Source: CAZCCV01 sp964497515
Lineage (GTDB): Bacteria > Armatimonadota > UBA5829 > DTLH01
DNA: 64,000 nt
NCBI GenBank assembly: GCA_964497515.1
Contig: CAZCCV010000003.1
Span: 1-64,000 of the forward strand
Direction of reading: 5' to 3'
Shown in pieces: positions 25,917 through 34,967 of the stretch; within the stretch, counting starts at the first letter, position 1; every line of letters begins with the position of its first letter. Below the pieces are notes generated by a model. It was not told the DNA's origin and did not search any database. It saw only the letters and a program-made list of their open reading frames with translations. The position numbers and the translations under genes are program-made.

Positions 25917-26317
25917 TGGCCGGAGAGACAAAAAAAGGTTAGACTTGGCCGTTGAGCGGCCAGCCAAGCCCAACGAGGTAGTGAAAGGAGAAAAAGAAGC
26001 ACTAGTATTATTACCAGGTTTTTTGTGTTTGTCAAGGGGTTTCTTAACGATTTTTACTCTATTTTACGGATGGAGCAATAGAATCGTCTGCATTGGGTTA
26101 GAAAACGGTTTCACAATCGCCACAGAAACCTAATCCAAAGGTTCAACTCTAGACATTGCTTTATACCAGTGTGCTATGTATAATCTGACGAGATGGGCGA
26201 GAGTCTGCCCGGAGAACACGCCGAGTCGCCTGCTTCTGTGGGCTCTTGGCTAATCTCCAGGTGCAGTCCGATAATGCTTGTTGTTTGTAGAGAAATACCC
26301 CTAACCTCGATATCACT
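25917..26317. other. AT-rich intergenic region of 401 bases
   Basis: No convincing gene on either strand. It holds a small inverted repeat TGGCCG / CGGCCA near 25949-25965 next to an A-run, which on the minus strand would read as hairpin then T-run, and near its right end the promoter described separately. A 62-codon open frame starting at TTG 25945 lacks a ribosome-binding site and was not called. Confidence 0.6.
26156..26184 (+). promoter_or_regulatory. Probable promoter for the NtrC-like regulator
   Basis: Perfect TATAAT at 26179-26184 with a weak TTGCTT at 26156-26161, 17-base spacer. The predicted transcript would start about 125 bases before the coding start. Confidence 0.45.
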
Positions 26318-27670
26318 ATGGCCAGGATACTCGTAGTCGACAAAGATCCTAACTGCAGATTGACGATTAGAGAATTGCTCGAGAGCATGGGGCATCGCGT
26401 AGTCGAAGCTGAAGATGGCAAGAAAGCCATCACCAACGCCTGTTCCTATCCGCTGGATCTCGTTATGCTCGATATTGATCTGCCGAAGCTGCAGGGTACC
26501 AGGGGAATAAAGACAATCCGTGACGAGTGCTCGGACTTGCCGCTGATCATTACTGCGTCACCCTCCAAAGTCGACACAGCCGTCTCCGCAATGAAAGTCG
26601 GTCTCTGTGACTATCTCGTAAAACCGCTCAATATGTTGGAAGTCAAAGCACGAGTGGAGCGCATTCTGGATCATAGCAGTCTTTTGGCTCTTAACTTGCG
26701 CTTGGTGCGCGAGCTATGCAGTCAAAACGGGATGAATCGACCGATTGCAGCCGACCCCGCCACGAAAGAGACTCTAGCCGCTGCAGAGCGAATCGCACAG
26801 ACGGATTTGCCGGTTCTTATCTCGGGCGAAAGAGGGTCAGGCAAGGAGTTTGTTTCCCGGGTTATTCACCAGGAGAGTATTAGATCCGAGAGTCCATTTG
26901 TTAAGGTGAATCGTGCCAATTCTACCCAGTCATCCTTTGTGCGAAAGCTGTTTGGCGAAGAGAACTGTTCTCCTACGGGCGGTCGCCCAACACCAGGATG
27001 TGTTGAGCTTGCCGATGGTGGAGTAATCTTCATTGCCGAAATATCAGAAGCCTCACGGGATGCACAGTCCAGACTGTTGCGGCTGCTACGCGAACACAGA
27101 TTTGAGCGAATTGGAGGCATCGAACCTATAGATTGTGATATCCGGCTGATTGCAGCTACAAACGCCGTTCCTGAGGAGGCGCTGGAGAACGGAAAAATCG
27201 ACCCGGAACTGTACGATCTGTTTCGTCCTTCAATGATCTCCATCCCTCCACTCCGTGACAGGCGCGACGATATTCCGGCATTGGTAGAGTACTTCATAAA
27301 AAAGGCATCTGCAGAGTTTGGCAGGTCTACCGTGAAGATCGCAGAGACTGCAATGGCACAGCTTCTAGACCTCGAATGGAAAGGAAACATTCAGGAACTC
27401 GAATACCTTGTAAAACGTTCGGTTCTGGTTTGCGATGGAGACTGCATTCAGCCGACGCATCTGTCGATATCCGGGAGCGCTTCCTACGCCAGGCGAAAGC
27501 TGCACAGTCAGATGAAGTCTATCCGTGAAATCGAGCGCGAACATATTCGCAGAGTCCTCACTCACTGCAATTGGAACAGATCCTTGGCTGCCAGTATCCT
27601 CGAAGTCGATCGCAAAACTCTTCGCAGCAAGATTCGTGAGTTCGGCCTGGTGCCTCCCGACCAAGCATAA
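26318..27670 (+). CDS. NtrC-type response regulator with degenerate AAA+ domain
   Basis: 450 residues: receiver (1-120), AAA+ (about 140-370), Fis-type helix-turn-helix (about 405-445). The receiver keeps the phosphoacceptor Asp52 and the VKP lysine, but the second acidic pocket residue is Lys9. In the AAA+ domain Walker A is intact (GERGSGKE, Lys176). The sigma-54 contact loop GAFTGA reads CSPTGG (217-222), the Walker B Asp is Ala240 (FIAEI), and both arginine-finger positions are Asp (295, 300 in IDPELYDLF). By family knowledge it should neither contact sigma-54 nor hydrolyse ATP normally, yet the DNA-binding helices look sound. It is probably a sigma-70 regulator or an ATP sensor. No partner kinase is adjacent. 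Confidence 0.88.
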   Translation: MARILVVDKDPNCRLTIRELLESMGHRVVEAEDGKKAITNACSYPLDLVMLDIDLPKLQGTRGIKTIRDECSDLPLIITASPSKVDTAVSAMKVGLCDYLVKPLNMLEVKARVERILDHSSLLALNLRLVRELCSQNGMNRPIAADPATKETLAAAERIAQTDLPVLISGERGSGKEFVSRVIHQESIRSESPFVKVNRANSTQSSFVRKLFGEENCSPTGGRPTPGCVELADGGVIFIAEISEASRDAQSRLLRLLREHRFERIGGIEPIDCDIRLIAATNAVPEEALENGKIDPELYDLFRPSMISIPPLRDRRDDIPALVEYFIKKASAEFGRSTVKIAETAMAQLLDLEWKGNIQELEYLVKRSVLVCDGDCIQPTHLSISGSASYARRKLHSQMKSIREIEREHIRRVLTHCNWNRSLAASILEVDRKTLRSKIREFGLVPPDQA

Positions 27671-27799
27671 TTGATCTGCAGCATATTCCGCCACAACTGT
27701 CGTCTTAGTAAGGTGTATAGCAAGGACCTGGTTTGACGCAAGCATATCCGAGACTTATAATCAGAATGCAGCCAGAGGGCTGTGGAGTAGCATCAGAGT

Positions 27800-30091
27800 A
27801 TGAGCCAAACAAGATCGACCCAATCGGGCAGAGGACGCATCAGAAAACGGCACAGCAAGTTGAGGAAGCTGGTTCTTTGGCTTCAGGCCGCTGTCTGTCT
27901 GGCGTTTGCTGTCGGCATTGGCGGTATTGTTGGTGTATTCATTAGTGTATCGCGTGACCTTCCGAAGGTGACGGGTTACAGCCCGCCGGAAGCAACCAAG
28001 ATAATGTCGAGCGATGGAGTAGTGCTAGCCACTTTTGGCGAGCAGAACCGCGAGTTTGTCAGCCTCAAACAGATACCGGATAATCTCGAAAAAGCTACAG
28101 TTGCCATTGAGGATAGAAGGTTCTTCGAGCATTCAGGAGTTGATTTCAGAGGTGTTGCAAGAGCAATTTTCGTGAACATCGCTGGTGGTCATATGGCGCA
28201 GGGCGGCAGCACGATCACCCAGCAGCTTGCCCGAAACGTCTATTTGACTCCAAAGAAAGCACTGAGCCGCAAAGCGCGTGAGGCTGTGCTAGCTGTTATG
28301 ATTGAGCGCAACTACACAAAGCAGCGGATTCTCGAGCTGTATTTGAATCAGGTTTACTATGGCTCCAGTGCTTTTGGTGTTCAGGCTGCATCAAAGATCT
28401 ACTTCGGCAAGGACGTAAAGGATCTCACTCTCGCTGAATGTGCGATGCTGGCTGGTCTGCCTCAACGCCCTACATACAACTCACCGCACGAGAGCCTCAA
28501 AGATGCTGTCGATCGCAGAGACGTTGTTCTGAATACGATGGAATCGCTTCAGATGATTACTCCTGAAGAGGCCGATGCAGCAAAGGCCGAAGTGCCACGC
28601 ATTGTCAAGCTGAAACCAGCCAGATTCCGCTCGAAAGCGCCGTATTTTACACAGTACGTGAAGAATTATCTGCACGATAAGCTCGACTACAACGACGATT
28701 TGATCTATCGGGGCGGGCTGATAGTTCATACATCAATGAACTATCAGATGCAAATGGCAGCGGAGAAGGCATTGGTCAAGGGTATCACACAGGCGCGTAA
28801 GTCCCGTCAGATCGACTCCGTTCAGGGTAACGGTGCTCTAATTAGTATCGAAGCAAATACGGGATACATCCGTGCGATGGTGGGCGGAATTGACTTCGAG
28901 AGCAAAACAGGAGGGCAGTTCAATAGAGCGGTACAAGCCTATAGACAGCCGGGTAGTTCGTTCAAGATATTTGTCTACTGCGCGGCGGCCGAAAAACTCG
29001 GCTGGGATGAAAATCATATAATCGAAGGTGGCACGTTCACCTATTCCGTGCCAGGTCAGCCTGTTTGGAAACCGAGAAACTATGACAACAAGGTTCACGG
29101 CAGTATGTCGATGCGTCAGGCTGTGGCTCGCTCTGTCAATATTCACGCTATCAGAACAGCTTTGGCAGCAGGTCTGCCGAGCGTGATAGACTATGCCCAC
29201 GCAATGGGGATTACCTCAGAGATCGAAGCGTATCCTTCGCTTGCTATCGGTGGAGTAAAGGGTATCCATCCTATCGAAATGGCCGCCGCATATAACGTGC
29301 TGGCATCGAACGGACACTACGTGGAGCCGACCCCAGTAATCAAGGTTACAGATAGCCACGGACAGCTTCTGGATCAGATTCAACCAGACCCAAAGCCCGT
29401 GCTTTCAGAAAGGACTGTAAAAGTTGTTGACCAGTGCCTGCGGGATGTGGTTGTTGGGCGCGGTGGGACGGGCTACGCTGTGCAGAGCATCCCGGAGGCT
29501 CGTGGCAAAACAGGCACAACCAACGGTGATGTAGATGCGTGGTTCATCGGCTATGTTCCAGACAAAATGGTCACTGCTGTTTGGGCTGGGAATGATAATC
29601 ACACTTCTATGAGAAACGTCTGGGGCGGAAATGTCTGTGCCCCGGTTTGGAAAGAGTATATGCAGGGCGCGCTGAAGGTCTATGCTAAGTACAAGCCCAA
29701 CGAGACTACTCTTAAGCCCAAACCCGAAGTCGTAAAAACTGAGCCGGTAAAACCGACATCAGTTGACGACAATTGGCGAAACAAGAAAACAGAAGAGGAT
29801 TCGGACAACTCTCAATATACTGAGAGCAATAAAGATGATACAGAGGATCGAGAAACCACGGAGGACAGTGCAACAGGCACTGTTAGAGTGAAAGTGTGCG
29901 ATGAAAGCAGACATTTGGCAACACGCTGGTGCCCGTCGTGGCACGTGGTTTCGTTCGTCAAGGGCGATGAACCCACGACGAACTGCTCAATACACGGCCC
30001 CAGGGGACGAACAAGAACCGGCAGCGGAACTGGGGTCGAGCCAACTGATCTCAGATTGACGCCTCCTCCGCCTATTATTCCGGATCGTTAG
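27800..30091 (+). CDS. Bifunctional penicillin-binding protein 1A
   Basis: 763 residues. Polymerises glycan strands and cross-links peptides in peptidoglycan. One N-terminal membrane helix (about 28-50) precedes the GT51 domain, with EDRRFFEHSGVD (catalytic Glu104) and GGSTITQQLARN. The transpeptidase has SSFK (Ser386), SVN (ARSVNI) and KTGTT. The tail after about 640 is unusual: a Lys/Pro stretch, an acidic Ser/Thr-rich stretch, a WCPSWHVV segment with flanking cysteines, and a Pro-rich end. ATG 27800 has GGAG upstream. pbp2 follows after three bases. Confidence 0.94.
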   Translation: MSQTRSTQSGRGRIRKRHSKLRKLVLWLQAAVCLAFAVGIGGIVGVFISVSRDLPKVTGYSPPEATKIMSSDGVVLATFGEQNREFVSLKQIPDNLEKATVAIEDRRFFEHSGVDFRGVARAIFVNIAGGHMAQGGSTITQQLARNVYLTPKKALSRKAREAVLAVMIERNYTKQRILELYLNQVYYGSSAFGVQAASKIYFGKDVKDLTLAECAMLAGLPQRPTYNSPHESLKDAVDRRDVVLNTMESLQMITPEEADAAKAEVPRIVKLKPARFRSKAPYFTQYVKNYLHDKLDYNDDLIYRGGLIVHTSMNYQMQMAAEKALVKGITQARKSRQIDSVQGNGALISIEANTGYIRAMVGGIDFESKTGGQFNRAVQAYRQPGSSFKIFVYCAAAEKLGWDENHIIEGGTFTYSVPGQPVWKPRNYDNKVHGSMSMRQAVARSVNIHAIRTALAAGLPSVIDYAHAMGITSEIEAYPSLAIGGVKGIHPIEMAAAYNVLASNGHYVEPTPVIKVTDSHGQLLDQIQPDPKPVLSERTVKVVDQCLRDVVVGRGGTGYAVQSIPEARGKTGTTNGDVDAWFIGYVPDKMVTAVWAGNDNHTSMRNVWGGNVCAPVWKEYMQGALKVYAKYKPNETTLKPKPEVVKTEPVKPTSVDDNWRNKKTEEDSDNSQYTESNKDDTEDRETTEDSATGTVRVKVCDESRHLATRWCPSWHVVSFVKGDEPTTNCSIHGPRGRTRTGSGTGVEPTDLRLTPPPPIIPDR

Positions 30092-30094
30092 TAT

Positions 30095-31939
30095 ATGTTG
30101 ATTCAACAAGAAGACCAAAAAGTCGAGCGGAGCAGGATGAGAGCGCTCGCAGCGTTCGGTTTGGTGCTGTTCGCTGCTCTACTCGGAAGACTCTGGTATC
30201 TTCAGATAGCCATTGGAGAAAAGATGCTTGCGGACTCAGAGACGAATCGCCGCAGGCTTATTCGTGTACGCGCTCCTCGCGGTCTTATCCTCGATCGCAA
30301 AGGGCGAGTTCTCGCTACCAGTCGTCCCCAGTTTGTTGTGATGGCTATTCCCGAGATCATTAAGGCAAATCCCAAGGCTATGGATTCACTCTGCAAGGTG
30401 CTCGGTACGACGCACAACGAGCTCGAGCAGATTATGTCGAGAGACAGGGTAGCAGAACGTGCGCCGATAAGAGTGGCAATCGACGTTCCTCTCGATGTTG
30501 TTGCGAAAATCCAGGAGCGCAGGCCGATACTGCCGGGAGTGAGCGTCGAACTCGACCAGTTGCGCAACTATCCCGATGGGCCGCTCTGCGGTCACGTGCT
30601 TGGGTATATTCGAGAGATCAACCAGGAACAGCTCGACGAATTCCGAAAAGCTGGTATTACGCACTACAAACCTGGCGATTACGTTGGAAAAGCCGGTATC
30701 GAAAAGCAATACGAGACGGTTCTGCACGGTGAAGATGGCGGACAGGAAATAGAAGTCGATGCCAAGGGGCGCACCCGGCGCGTGCTCGACTACAAACCAC
30801 CCGTACCAGGCTCCACAATTGTGCTTTCTATTGATAGAGATCTGCAGATAGCTGCTGAACGTGCGATGCAAGGAAAGACTGGTGCTGCTGCTGCGATTAA
30901 TCCACAGACTGGGGAAGTTCTGGCACTCGTCAGTAAACCAGACTTCGACCCAAACGTGTTCGTCAAAAAAGTGAAGCTCGAAGACTGGAATAAGATCATC
31001 CAGAACAAGGCTCATCCGCTGCAGAATAGAGCCATTGGAAACATGTATCCACCAGGCTCCACATTTAAGCCGGTAACAGCAGCTGCCGCACTCGAAGGTG
31101 GTGTCTGTACTGCCAACTCCTCCACGCATTGCAGTGGGGTGGGATTGTACCGTCGCAGATGTTGGAAAAAACACGGACACGTGACCTTCACAACTGCTAT
31201 ATCGCAATCGTGTGACGTGTTTTTCTACGAGGTTGCCAATAAGCTCGGAATAAACAAGCTGGCTGAAATGGCAAGGGGATTTGGCCTGGGTTCAGCAACA
31301 AAGATTGATCTTCCCGAAGAGGTAGGCCGACCTAGCGAGACGAGAAAAGGCACTGTTCCCGACGAAGAATGGAAACGCAATTACTTCAAGAGTCCGGAGA
31401 ACAAAAAGTGGTATCCGGGAGAGACTGTCATCTGTGCAATCGGACAGGGATATGTGTTGACCACACCTTTGCAGATGGCGTTGGTATGCGGCGCAGTTTC
31501 TACATCCGGCAGAATGTACCAGCCTCAGGTGCTAAAGGAGGTTCGCAGCTCCGACGGCAAGGGAAAAATCATTCAGTCGTTCAATCCAATCTTCACCCGT
31601 CAGGTGCCGGCGTCCAAAGAGACTTTCAAAGCAATTCAACACGGAATGCGACAGACAGTTGTAGGGCCGGGTGGAACTGGAAGGATTGTGGATCTCGAAG
31701 GGGTTGCAGTTGCAGGAAAGACAGGTTCTGCTGAGGTCAACGGAAAGAAACCACACGGCTGGTTCATCTGCTATGCCCCTGCAGAGAATCCACAAATAGC
31801 TATTGCAGTGGTGATTGAACAGGGGGGCCACGGCTCAACAAGTGCTGCTCCTGTTTCGAAGGCTATACTCGAAGTCTTCTTTGGCAAGACTGACGCCGCA
31901 GAGGTCAAGGTAAGCACGGAATACGTGCAGGGAGACTGA
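30095..31939 (+). CDS. mrdA: Penicillin-binding protein 2 (elongation-type transpeptidase)
   Basis: 614 residues. Class B transpeptidase of lateral wall growth. One N-terminal membrane helix (about 17-37) and the RAPRGLILDRKG linker of the dimerisation domain precede the catalytic domain. That domain contains STFK (Ser322, in PPGSTFKPVTA), SCD (in SQSCDVFFYE) in place of SxN as is usual for PBP2, and KTGSAEV. It follows pbp1A directly. RodA and MreBCD, the usual partners, are not in the window. Confidence 0.93.
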   Translation: MLIQQEDQKVERSRMRALAAFGLVLFAALLGRLWYLQIAIGEKMLADSETNRRRLIRVRAPRGLILDRKGRVLATSRPQFVVMAIPEIIKANPKAMDSLCKVLGTTHNELEQIMSRDRVAERAPIRVAIDVPLDVVAKIQERRPILPGVSVELDQLRNYPDGPLCGHVLGYIREINQEQLDEFRKAGITHYKPGDYVGKAGIEKQYETVLHGEDGGQEIEVDAKGRTRRVLDYKPPVPGSTIVLSIDRDLQIAAERAMQGKTGAAAAINPQTGEVLALVSKPDFDPNVFVKKVKLEDWNKIIQNKAHPLQNRAIGNMYPPGSTFKPVTAAAALEGGVCTANSSTHCSGVGLYRRRCWKKHGHVTFTTAISQSCDVFFYEVANKLGINKLAEMARGFGLGSATKIDLPEEVGRPSETRKGTVPDEEWKRNYFKSPENKKWYPGETVICAIGQGYVLTTPLQMALVCGAVSTSGRMYQPQVLKEVRSSDGKGKIIQSFNPIFTRQVPASKETFKAIQHGMRQTVVGPGGTGRIVDLEGVAVAGKTGSAEVNGKKPHGWFICYAPAENPQIAIAVVIEQGGHGSTSAAPVSKAILEVFFGKTDAAEVKVSTEYVQGD

Positions 31940-31977
31940 TGATTGGCGCAAGAAGGCTCCTTCACTCCCTCAAAATG

Positions 31978-31993
31978 GGCTGCAATTGCAGCC
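31978..31993. promoter_or_regulatory. Perfect 16-bp palindrome overlapping the accDA promoter
   Basis: GGCTGCAATTGCAGCC is a perfect palindrome with no loop, centred between 31985 and 31986. Its right half covers the probable -35 element at 31986-31991. That position and symmetry suit an operator for a dimeric repressor controlling the accD-accA pair; the regulator is not identified. Confidence 0.5.
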
Positions 31994-32014
31994 AAACCTA
32001 TCAACTGATATACT
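31986..32014 (+). promoter_or_regulatory. Probable promoter for accD-accA
   Basis: TTGCAG at 31986-31991, 17-base spacer, TATACT at 32009-32014, about 45 bases before the accD start at 32060. The -35 is weak, consistent with a regulated promoter. Confidence 0.5.
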
Positions 32015-32059
32015 GTAGCCGTCTCTTTGGGGACATCTGCAGGAGGACTGGGCTGGTAA

Positions 32060-32923
32060 ATGGCTAATATAGGATGGTTAGGGCGAAAGAAGAGCGCCAA
32101 GAAGCTTGCACGCCGCAGCGTTGATGCTCTTCCCGATGGTCTTTGGACGAAATGTCCGAAATGCAACGAGATTCTATTCAATAAAGAACTGGAAAAGAAC
32201 CTGAGGGTATGCGGCAAATGCAGTTACCACTTCAGACTTGGTGCGTGGGATCGACTGGCTTTTACAGTGGACGAGGGGAGTTTTGAAGAGCTCGCTGAAG
32301 ACCTCCGCACGTCAGATCCACTCGGTTTCCCTGAGTACCCGAATAAACTGAAGCGAGATGTAGCAAAAACCGGACTGCACGACCCGATGATTATGGGCAC
32401 TGCTGCGATAAATTCACTCCCGATTGTTATTGGTGTAGCGGATTTTGGGTTTATTGGTGCAAGTATGGGGAGTGTTTACGGAGAAAAGGTTGTGCGTGCA
32501 GTCGAGACTGCAATTGAGAAGCGGCTTCCTCTTGTTATGTACTGTACGTCGGGTGGTGCAAGGATGCATGAGGGCATACTGTCACTTATGCAGATGGCAA
32601 AGACCAGCGCTGCAATCGCACGGTTAAATGAAGCGGGTCTACCATACATAACCGTGCTTACCGATCCAACTACGGCAGGTGTGCATGCCAGTTTTGCCTC
32701 AATAGGCGATGTGATTATTGCTGAGCCTGGTGCGCTTATCGGATTTGCCGGAGCTCGCGTAGCGCAGCAGGCGGGACTGATTAACCGCCCCGCAAACTTC
32801 CAGACTTCAGAGTTTCAGCTTGAACACGGGATGGTCGATATTATCGTGCCCCGTAGAGAATTGAGATCTACGCTTACGAAGCTGCTCCAATTCACCTGCA
32901 AGGAGGCCGCCAATGTCAAATAG
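32060..32923 (+). CDS. accD: Acetyl-CoA carboxylase carboxyltransferase, beta subunit
   Basis: 287 residues. Transfers CO2 from carboxybiotin to acetyl-CoA together with AccA. The N-terminal zinc ribbon CPKCNEILF...CGKCSYHF (about 34-58) and the crotonase-like core with GGARMHEG and PTTAGVHASFAS are diagnostic. An AGGAGGA run lies about 12 bases before ATG 32060. It overlaps accA by 11 bases, which helps 1:1 synthesis of the alpha2-beta2 complex. Confidence 0.96.
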   Translation: MANIGWLGRKKSAKKLARRSVDALPDGLWTKCPKCNEILFNKELEKNLRVCGKCSYHFRLGAWDRLAFTVDEGSFEELAEDLRTSDPLGFPEYPNKLKRDVAKTGLHDPMIMGTAAINSLPIVIGVADFGFIGASMGSVYGEKVVRAVETAIEKRLPLVMYCTSGGARMHEGILSLMQMAKTSAAIARLNEAGLPYITVLTDPTTAGVHASFASIGDVIIAEPGALIGFAGARVAQQAGLINRPANFQTSEFQLEHGMVDIIVPRRELRSTLTKLLQFTCKEAANVK

Positions 32924-33902
32924 CCCACTCAATATCCTGGATTTTGAGAAGCCCATCCTTGAACTTGAGGCTCAGATAGAAGAGATTAAGAGGCTTACCT
33001 CAGAAGAAGGGCAGGATCGCTCGGAAGAGATAGTTCAGCTCGAAAAGCATCGCGACAGGCTGCTTGAGCAGGTCTGCAGCAATCTTACCGCGTGGGACAA
33101 GGTGCTTCTGGCCCGCCATCCCAAGCGACCGTACACCTTCGATTACGTCAGGCTGATATTCGACGATTATGTAGAGCTTCATGGCGACAGACTCTTCAGC
33201 GACGATAAAGCGATGATCGGCGGAATCGGCGTTCTAGGTGGACAGCAGGTAGTTTTTGTAGGCCAGCAGAAAGGGCGCGATCTTAAAGATCGACAGTATA
33301 GAAACTTCGGCAGCGCAAAACCGGAAGGGTATCGAAAAGCGATGCGGTTGATGAAGCTTGCCGAGAAGTTCGGCAGGCCGATAGTCTGTTTCATCGACAC
33401 TCCTGCTGCCGACTGCAGCGTCGGTGCAGAAGAGCGCGGAATCAGCGAAGCGATTGCCCGCAACCTTATGGAAATGTCGGTGCTGAAGGTTCCAGTGATA
33501 GTGGTAATTTTGGGTGAAGGAGGAAGCGGTGGTGCGTTGGGCATCGGAGTTGGAAACAAGATTCTAATGCTCGAAAACGCCGTGTATTCCGTTATTCCTC
33601 CAGAGGGTTGTGCTGCCATCTTGTTCCGTGATCCTAATCGCAAGATGGAAGCAGCGAAGGCTCTTAAGATCACTTCTCAGGATGCGCTTGAACTGGGTGT
33701 GGTCGATGAGATCGTTACAGAGCCGTTGGGTGGTGCGCATAGGAATGTCGAAATGACAGCCCGGAGCCTGAAGAGCTCGATACTACAGGCGATTGAGGAA
33801 CTTTCAAAGCTATCTTCTGAGCAGTTAGCAGATCAGCGCTACGAAAAGTTCCGCAATATGGGAGCGTTCACTTCGGAGGCAGAACTGCAGCCAACATCGT
33901 AA
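32913..33902 (+). CDS. accA: Acetyl-CoA carboxylase carboxyltransferase, alpha subunit
   Basis: 329 residues. Partner of AccD. The N-terminal coiled-coil (about 5-60, LDFEKPILELEAQIEEI), RHPKRPYTFDYV, and the oxyanion-hole segments GEGGSGGALGIGVGN and AVYSVIPPEGCAAILFRD are the family signatures. ATG 32913 has AAGGAGG upstream inside accD. A hairpin terminator follows. Confidence 0.96.
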   Translation: MSNSPLNILDFEKPILELEAQIEEIKRLTSEEGQDRSEEIVQLEKHRDRLLEQVCSNLTAWDKVLLARHPKRPYTFDYVRLIFDDYVELHGDRLFSDDKAMIGGIGVLGGQQVVFVGQQKGRDLKDRQYRNFGSAKPEGYRKAMRLMKLAEKFGRPIVCFIDTPAADCSVGAEERGISEAIARNLMEMSVLKVPVIVVILGEGGSGGALGIGVGNKILMLENAVYSVIPPEGCAAILFRDPNRKMEAAKALKITSQDALELGVVDEIVTEPLGGAHRNVEMTARSLKSSILQAIEELSKLSSEQLADQRYEKFRNMGAFTSEAELQPTS

Positions 33903-33968
33903 GCGCTGTTTAGGAGACGGTCGCTGTAACGTGTGAGGTTAGCGGACGTCCAGATAATTTTGCAGGCG

Positions 33969-34010
33969 AGGCTCGCGAGTGTTTTTCAGAAAACCGCGAG
34001 CCTTGTTTGT
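33969..34010 (+). terminator. Terminator after accA
   Basis: AGGCTCGCG / CGCGAGCCT stem (33969-33977, 33995-34003) with a 17-base loop and a T-rich tail (TGTTTGT). It closes the accDA operon. The rest of 33903-34289 shows no supported gene and marks the edge of the restriction-modification segment. Confidence 0.7.
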
Positions 34011-34265
34011 ATTACCAGTTGATGAATACAGTTTGGAGTAGAACGGCAGAAGCGCATATCAATAGCTCAAAAAACGAAAGCCGCCGAATAATGTTCTCTT
34101 TTGCAGAACTCGGCGACCTTGTCTTAAACGAGTTGCAGGTGATTCAATATCAACCGAACAACTCCAATATATGGTGGAGGAATTGTTGTCTCCGTAACAA
34201 TCGTCAGCGAGGTACTCTCAAGACCCACAAGACTTTTGGGGCTGTGAACGAGAAACTTTGAAATG

Positions 34266-34287
34266 CTTCTCCGTATATTTGGAGAAG
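34266..34287 (-). terminator. Hairpin after the restriction endonuclease gene
   Basis: CTTCTCC / GGAGAAG arms (34266-34272, 34281-34287), extended by flanking A-T pairs, just beyond the endonuclease stop on the minus strand. The tail on that strand is only weakly T-rich. Confidence 0.5.
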
Positions 34288-34289
34288 TA

Positions 34290-34967
34290 TTACATCACCG
34301 ATCGTTCGGCGATGTCCTTCATGATATCGTACATCTCATTAACGGTCCACTTGTCGCATTTGAAGTAGAAACTGCCCCTGTTGAGTTTGCCGTTCTCCTC
34401 GTTGTAAAGGTGAGTCTCATTCAACCTACCAAACATAGCCATCGTGCTCACTCTGTCCCGAATGGATGATTTTTCATCGAAATCACAGCCATATCCAAAG
34501 CAAACGAACGGGAATATCGATTCCCGCATCAAGGCCGTCCGAAGTCCGATAAGGTTCTTACCCAGCCTCTCTATCGCGTTGCCTTTCGCTTGTTTGGGCA
34601 AGCCCTTCTTCTGGCGTAAGTCATTCGTGCCTTGGTTCTTTACCTCGGCGATGAGAATAGGATACCGCAGTGGATCTTTGCTGGATCCCTTAATATAGAG
34701 AATGCCACCATCTGGACGTATAGAGCTAGTATCAAAGTGATAGTGGAACCCGGCATTCGGGTAGTAGTGTTTGAGTTCTCCCACAATGTCTTTGAGAAAC
34801 CACTGTTTCTCGTGGACCAGTGTTATCTTCTGTTCAAACCTATCGTACAAGTAGTATATGACCTTGTCCAGAGCCTTGATGACATCGCTTTCCTGCTTCT
34901 TGGATGTTGCATTGATTATCGTGCCAGTGCGAAGTTTACTCAGTTGATCCTTCTTGGCCACAGTCAT
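34290..34967 (-). CDS. Type II restriction endonuclease, EcoRI family
   Basis: 225 residues. The centre matches the EcoRI/RsrI/MunI endonuclease pattern: RPDGGILYIKG, then LIAEVKNQG, then GNAIERLGKNL. Asp86, Glu108 and Lys110 form the PD-ExK catalytic triad (Asp91, Glu111 and Lys113 in EcoRI). It is slightly shorter than EcoRI (277). Its ATG overlaps the methyltransferase stop by four bases, so the methylase is made first, as protects the host. The recognition site cannot be read from sequence; EcoRI-family enzymes cut AATT-centred sites such as GAATTC or CAATTG. It is probably acquired by transfer. Confidence 0.85.
   Translation of the reverse strand: MTVAKKDQLSKLRTGTIINATSKKQESDVIKALDKVIYYLYDRFEQKITLVHEKQWFLKDIVGELKHYYPNAGFHYHFDTSSIRPDGGILYIKGSSKDPLRYPILIAEVKNQGTNDLRQKKGLPKQAKGNAIERLGKNLIGLRTALMRESIFPFVCFGYGCDFDEKSSIRDRVSTMAMFGRLNETHLYNEENGKLNRGSFYFKCDKWTVNEMYDIMKDIAERSVM

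Noticed and set aside
25730..26035. Minus-strand hydrophobic frame at the aminotransferase end
   Set aside because: Two thirds overlap the aminotransferase antisense; no ribosome-binding site, hydrophobicity comes from the complement of Ile/Asn-rich codons.
34007..34261. 84-codon plus-strand frame in the gap after accA
   Set aside because: TTG start without a Shine-Dalgarno site, begins inside the accA terminator, and has no protein-like pattern.
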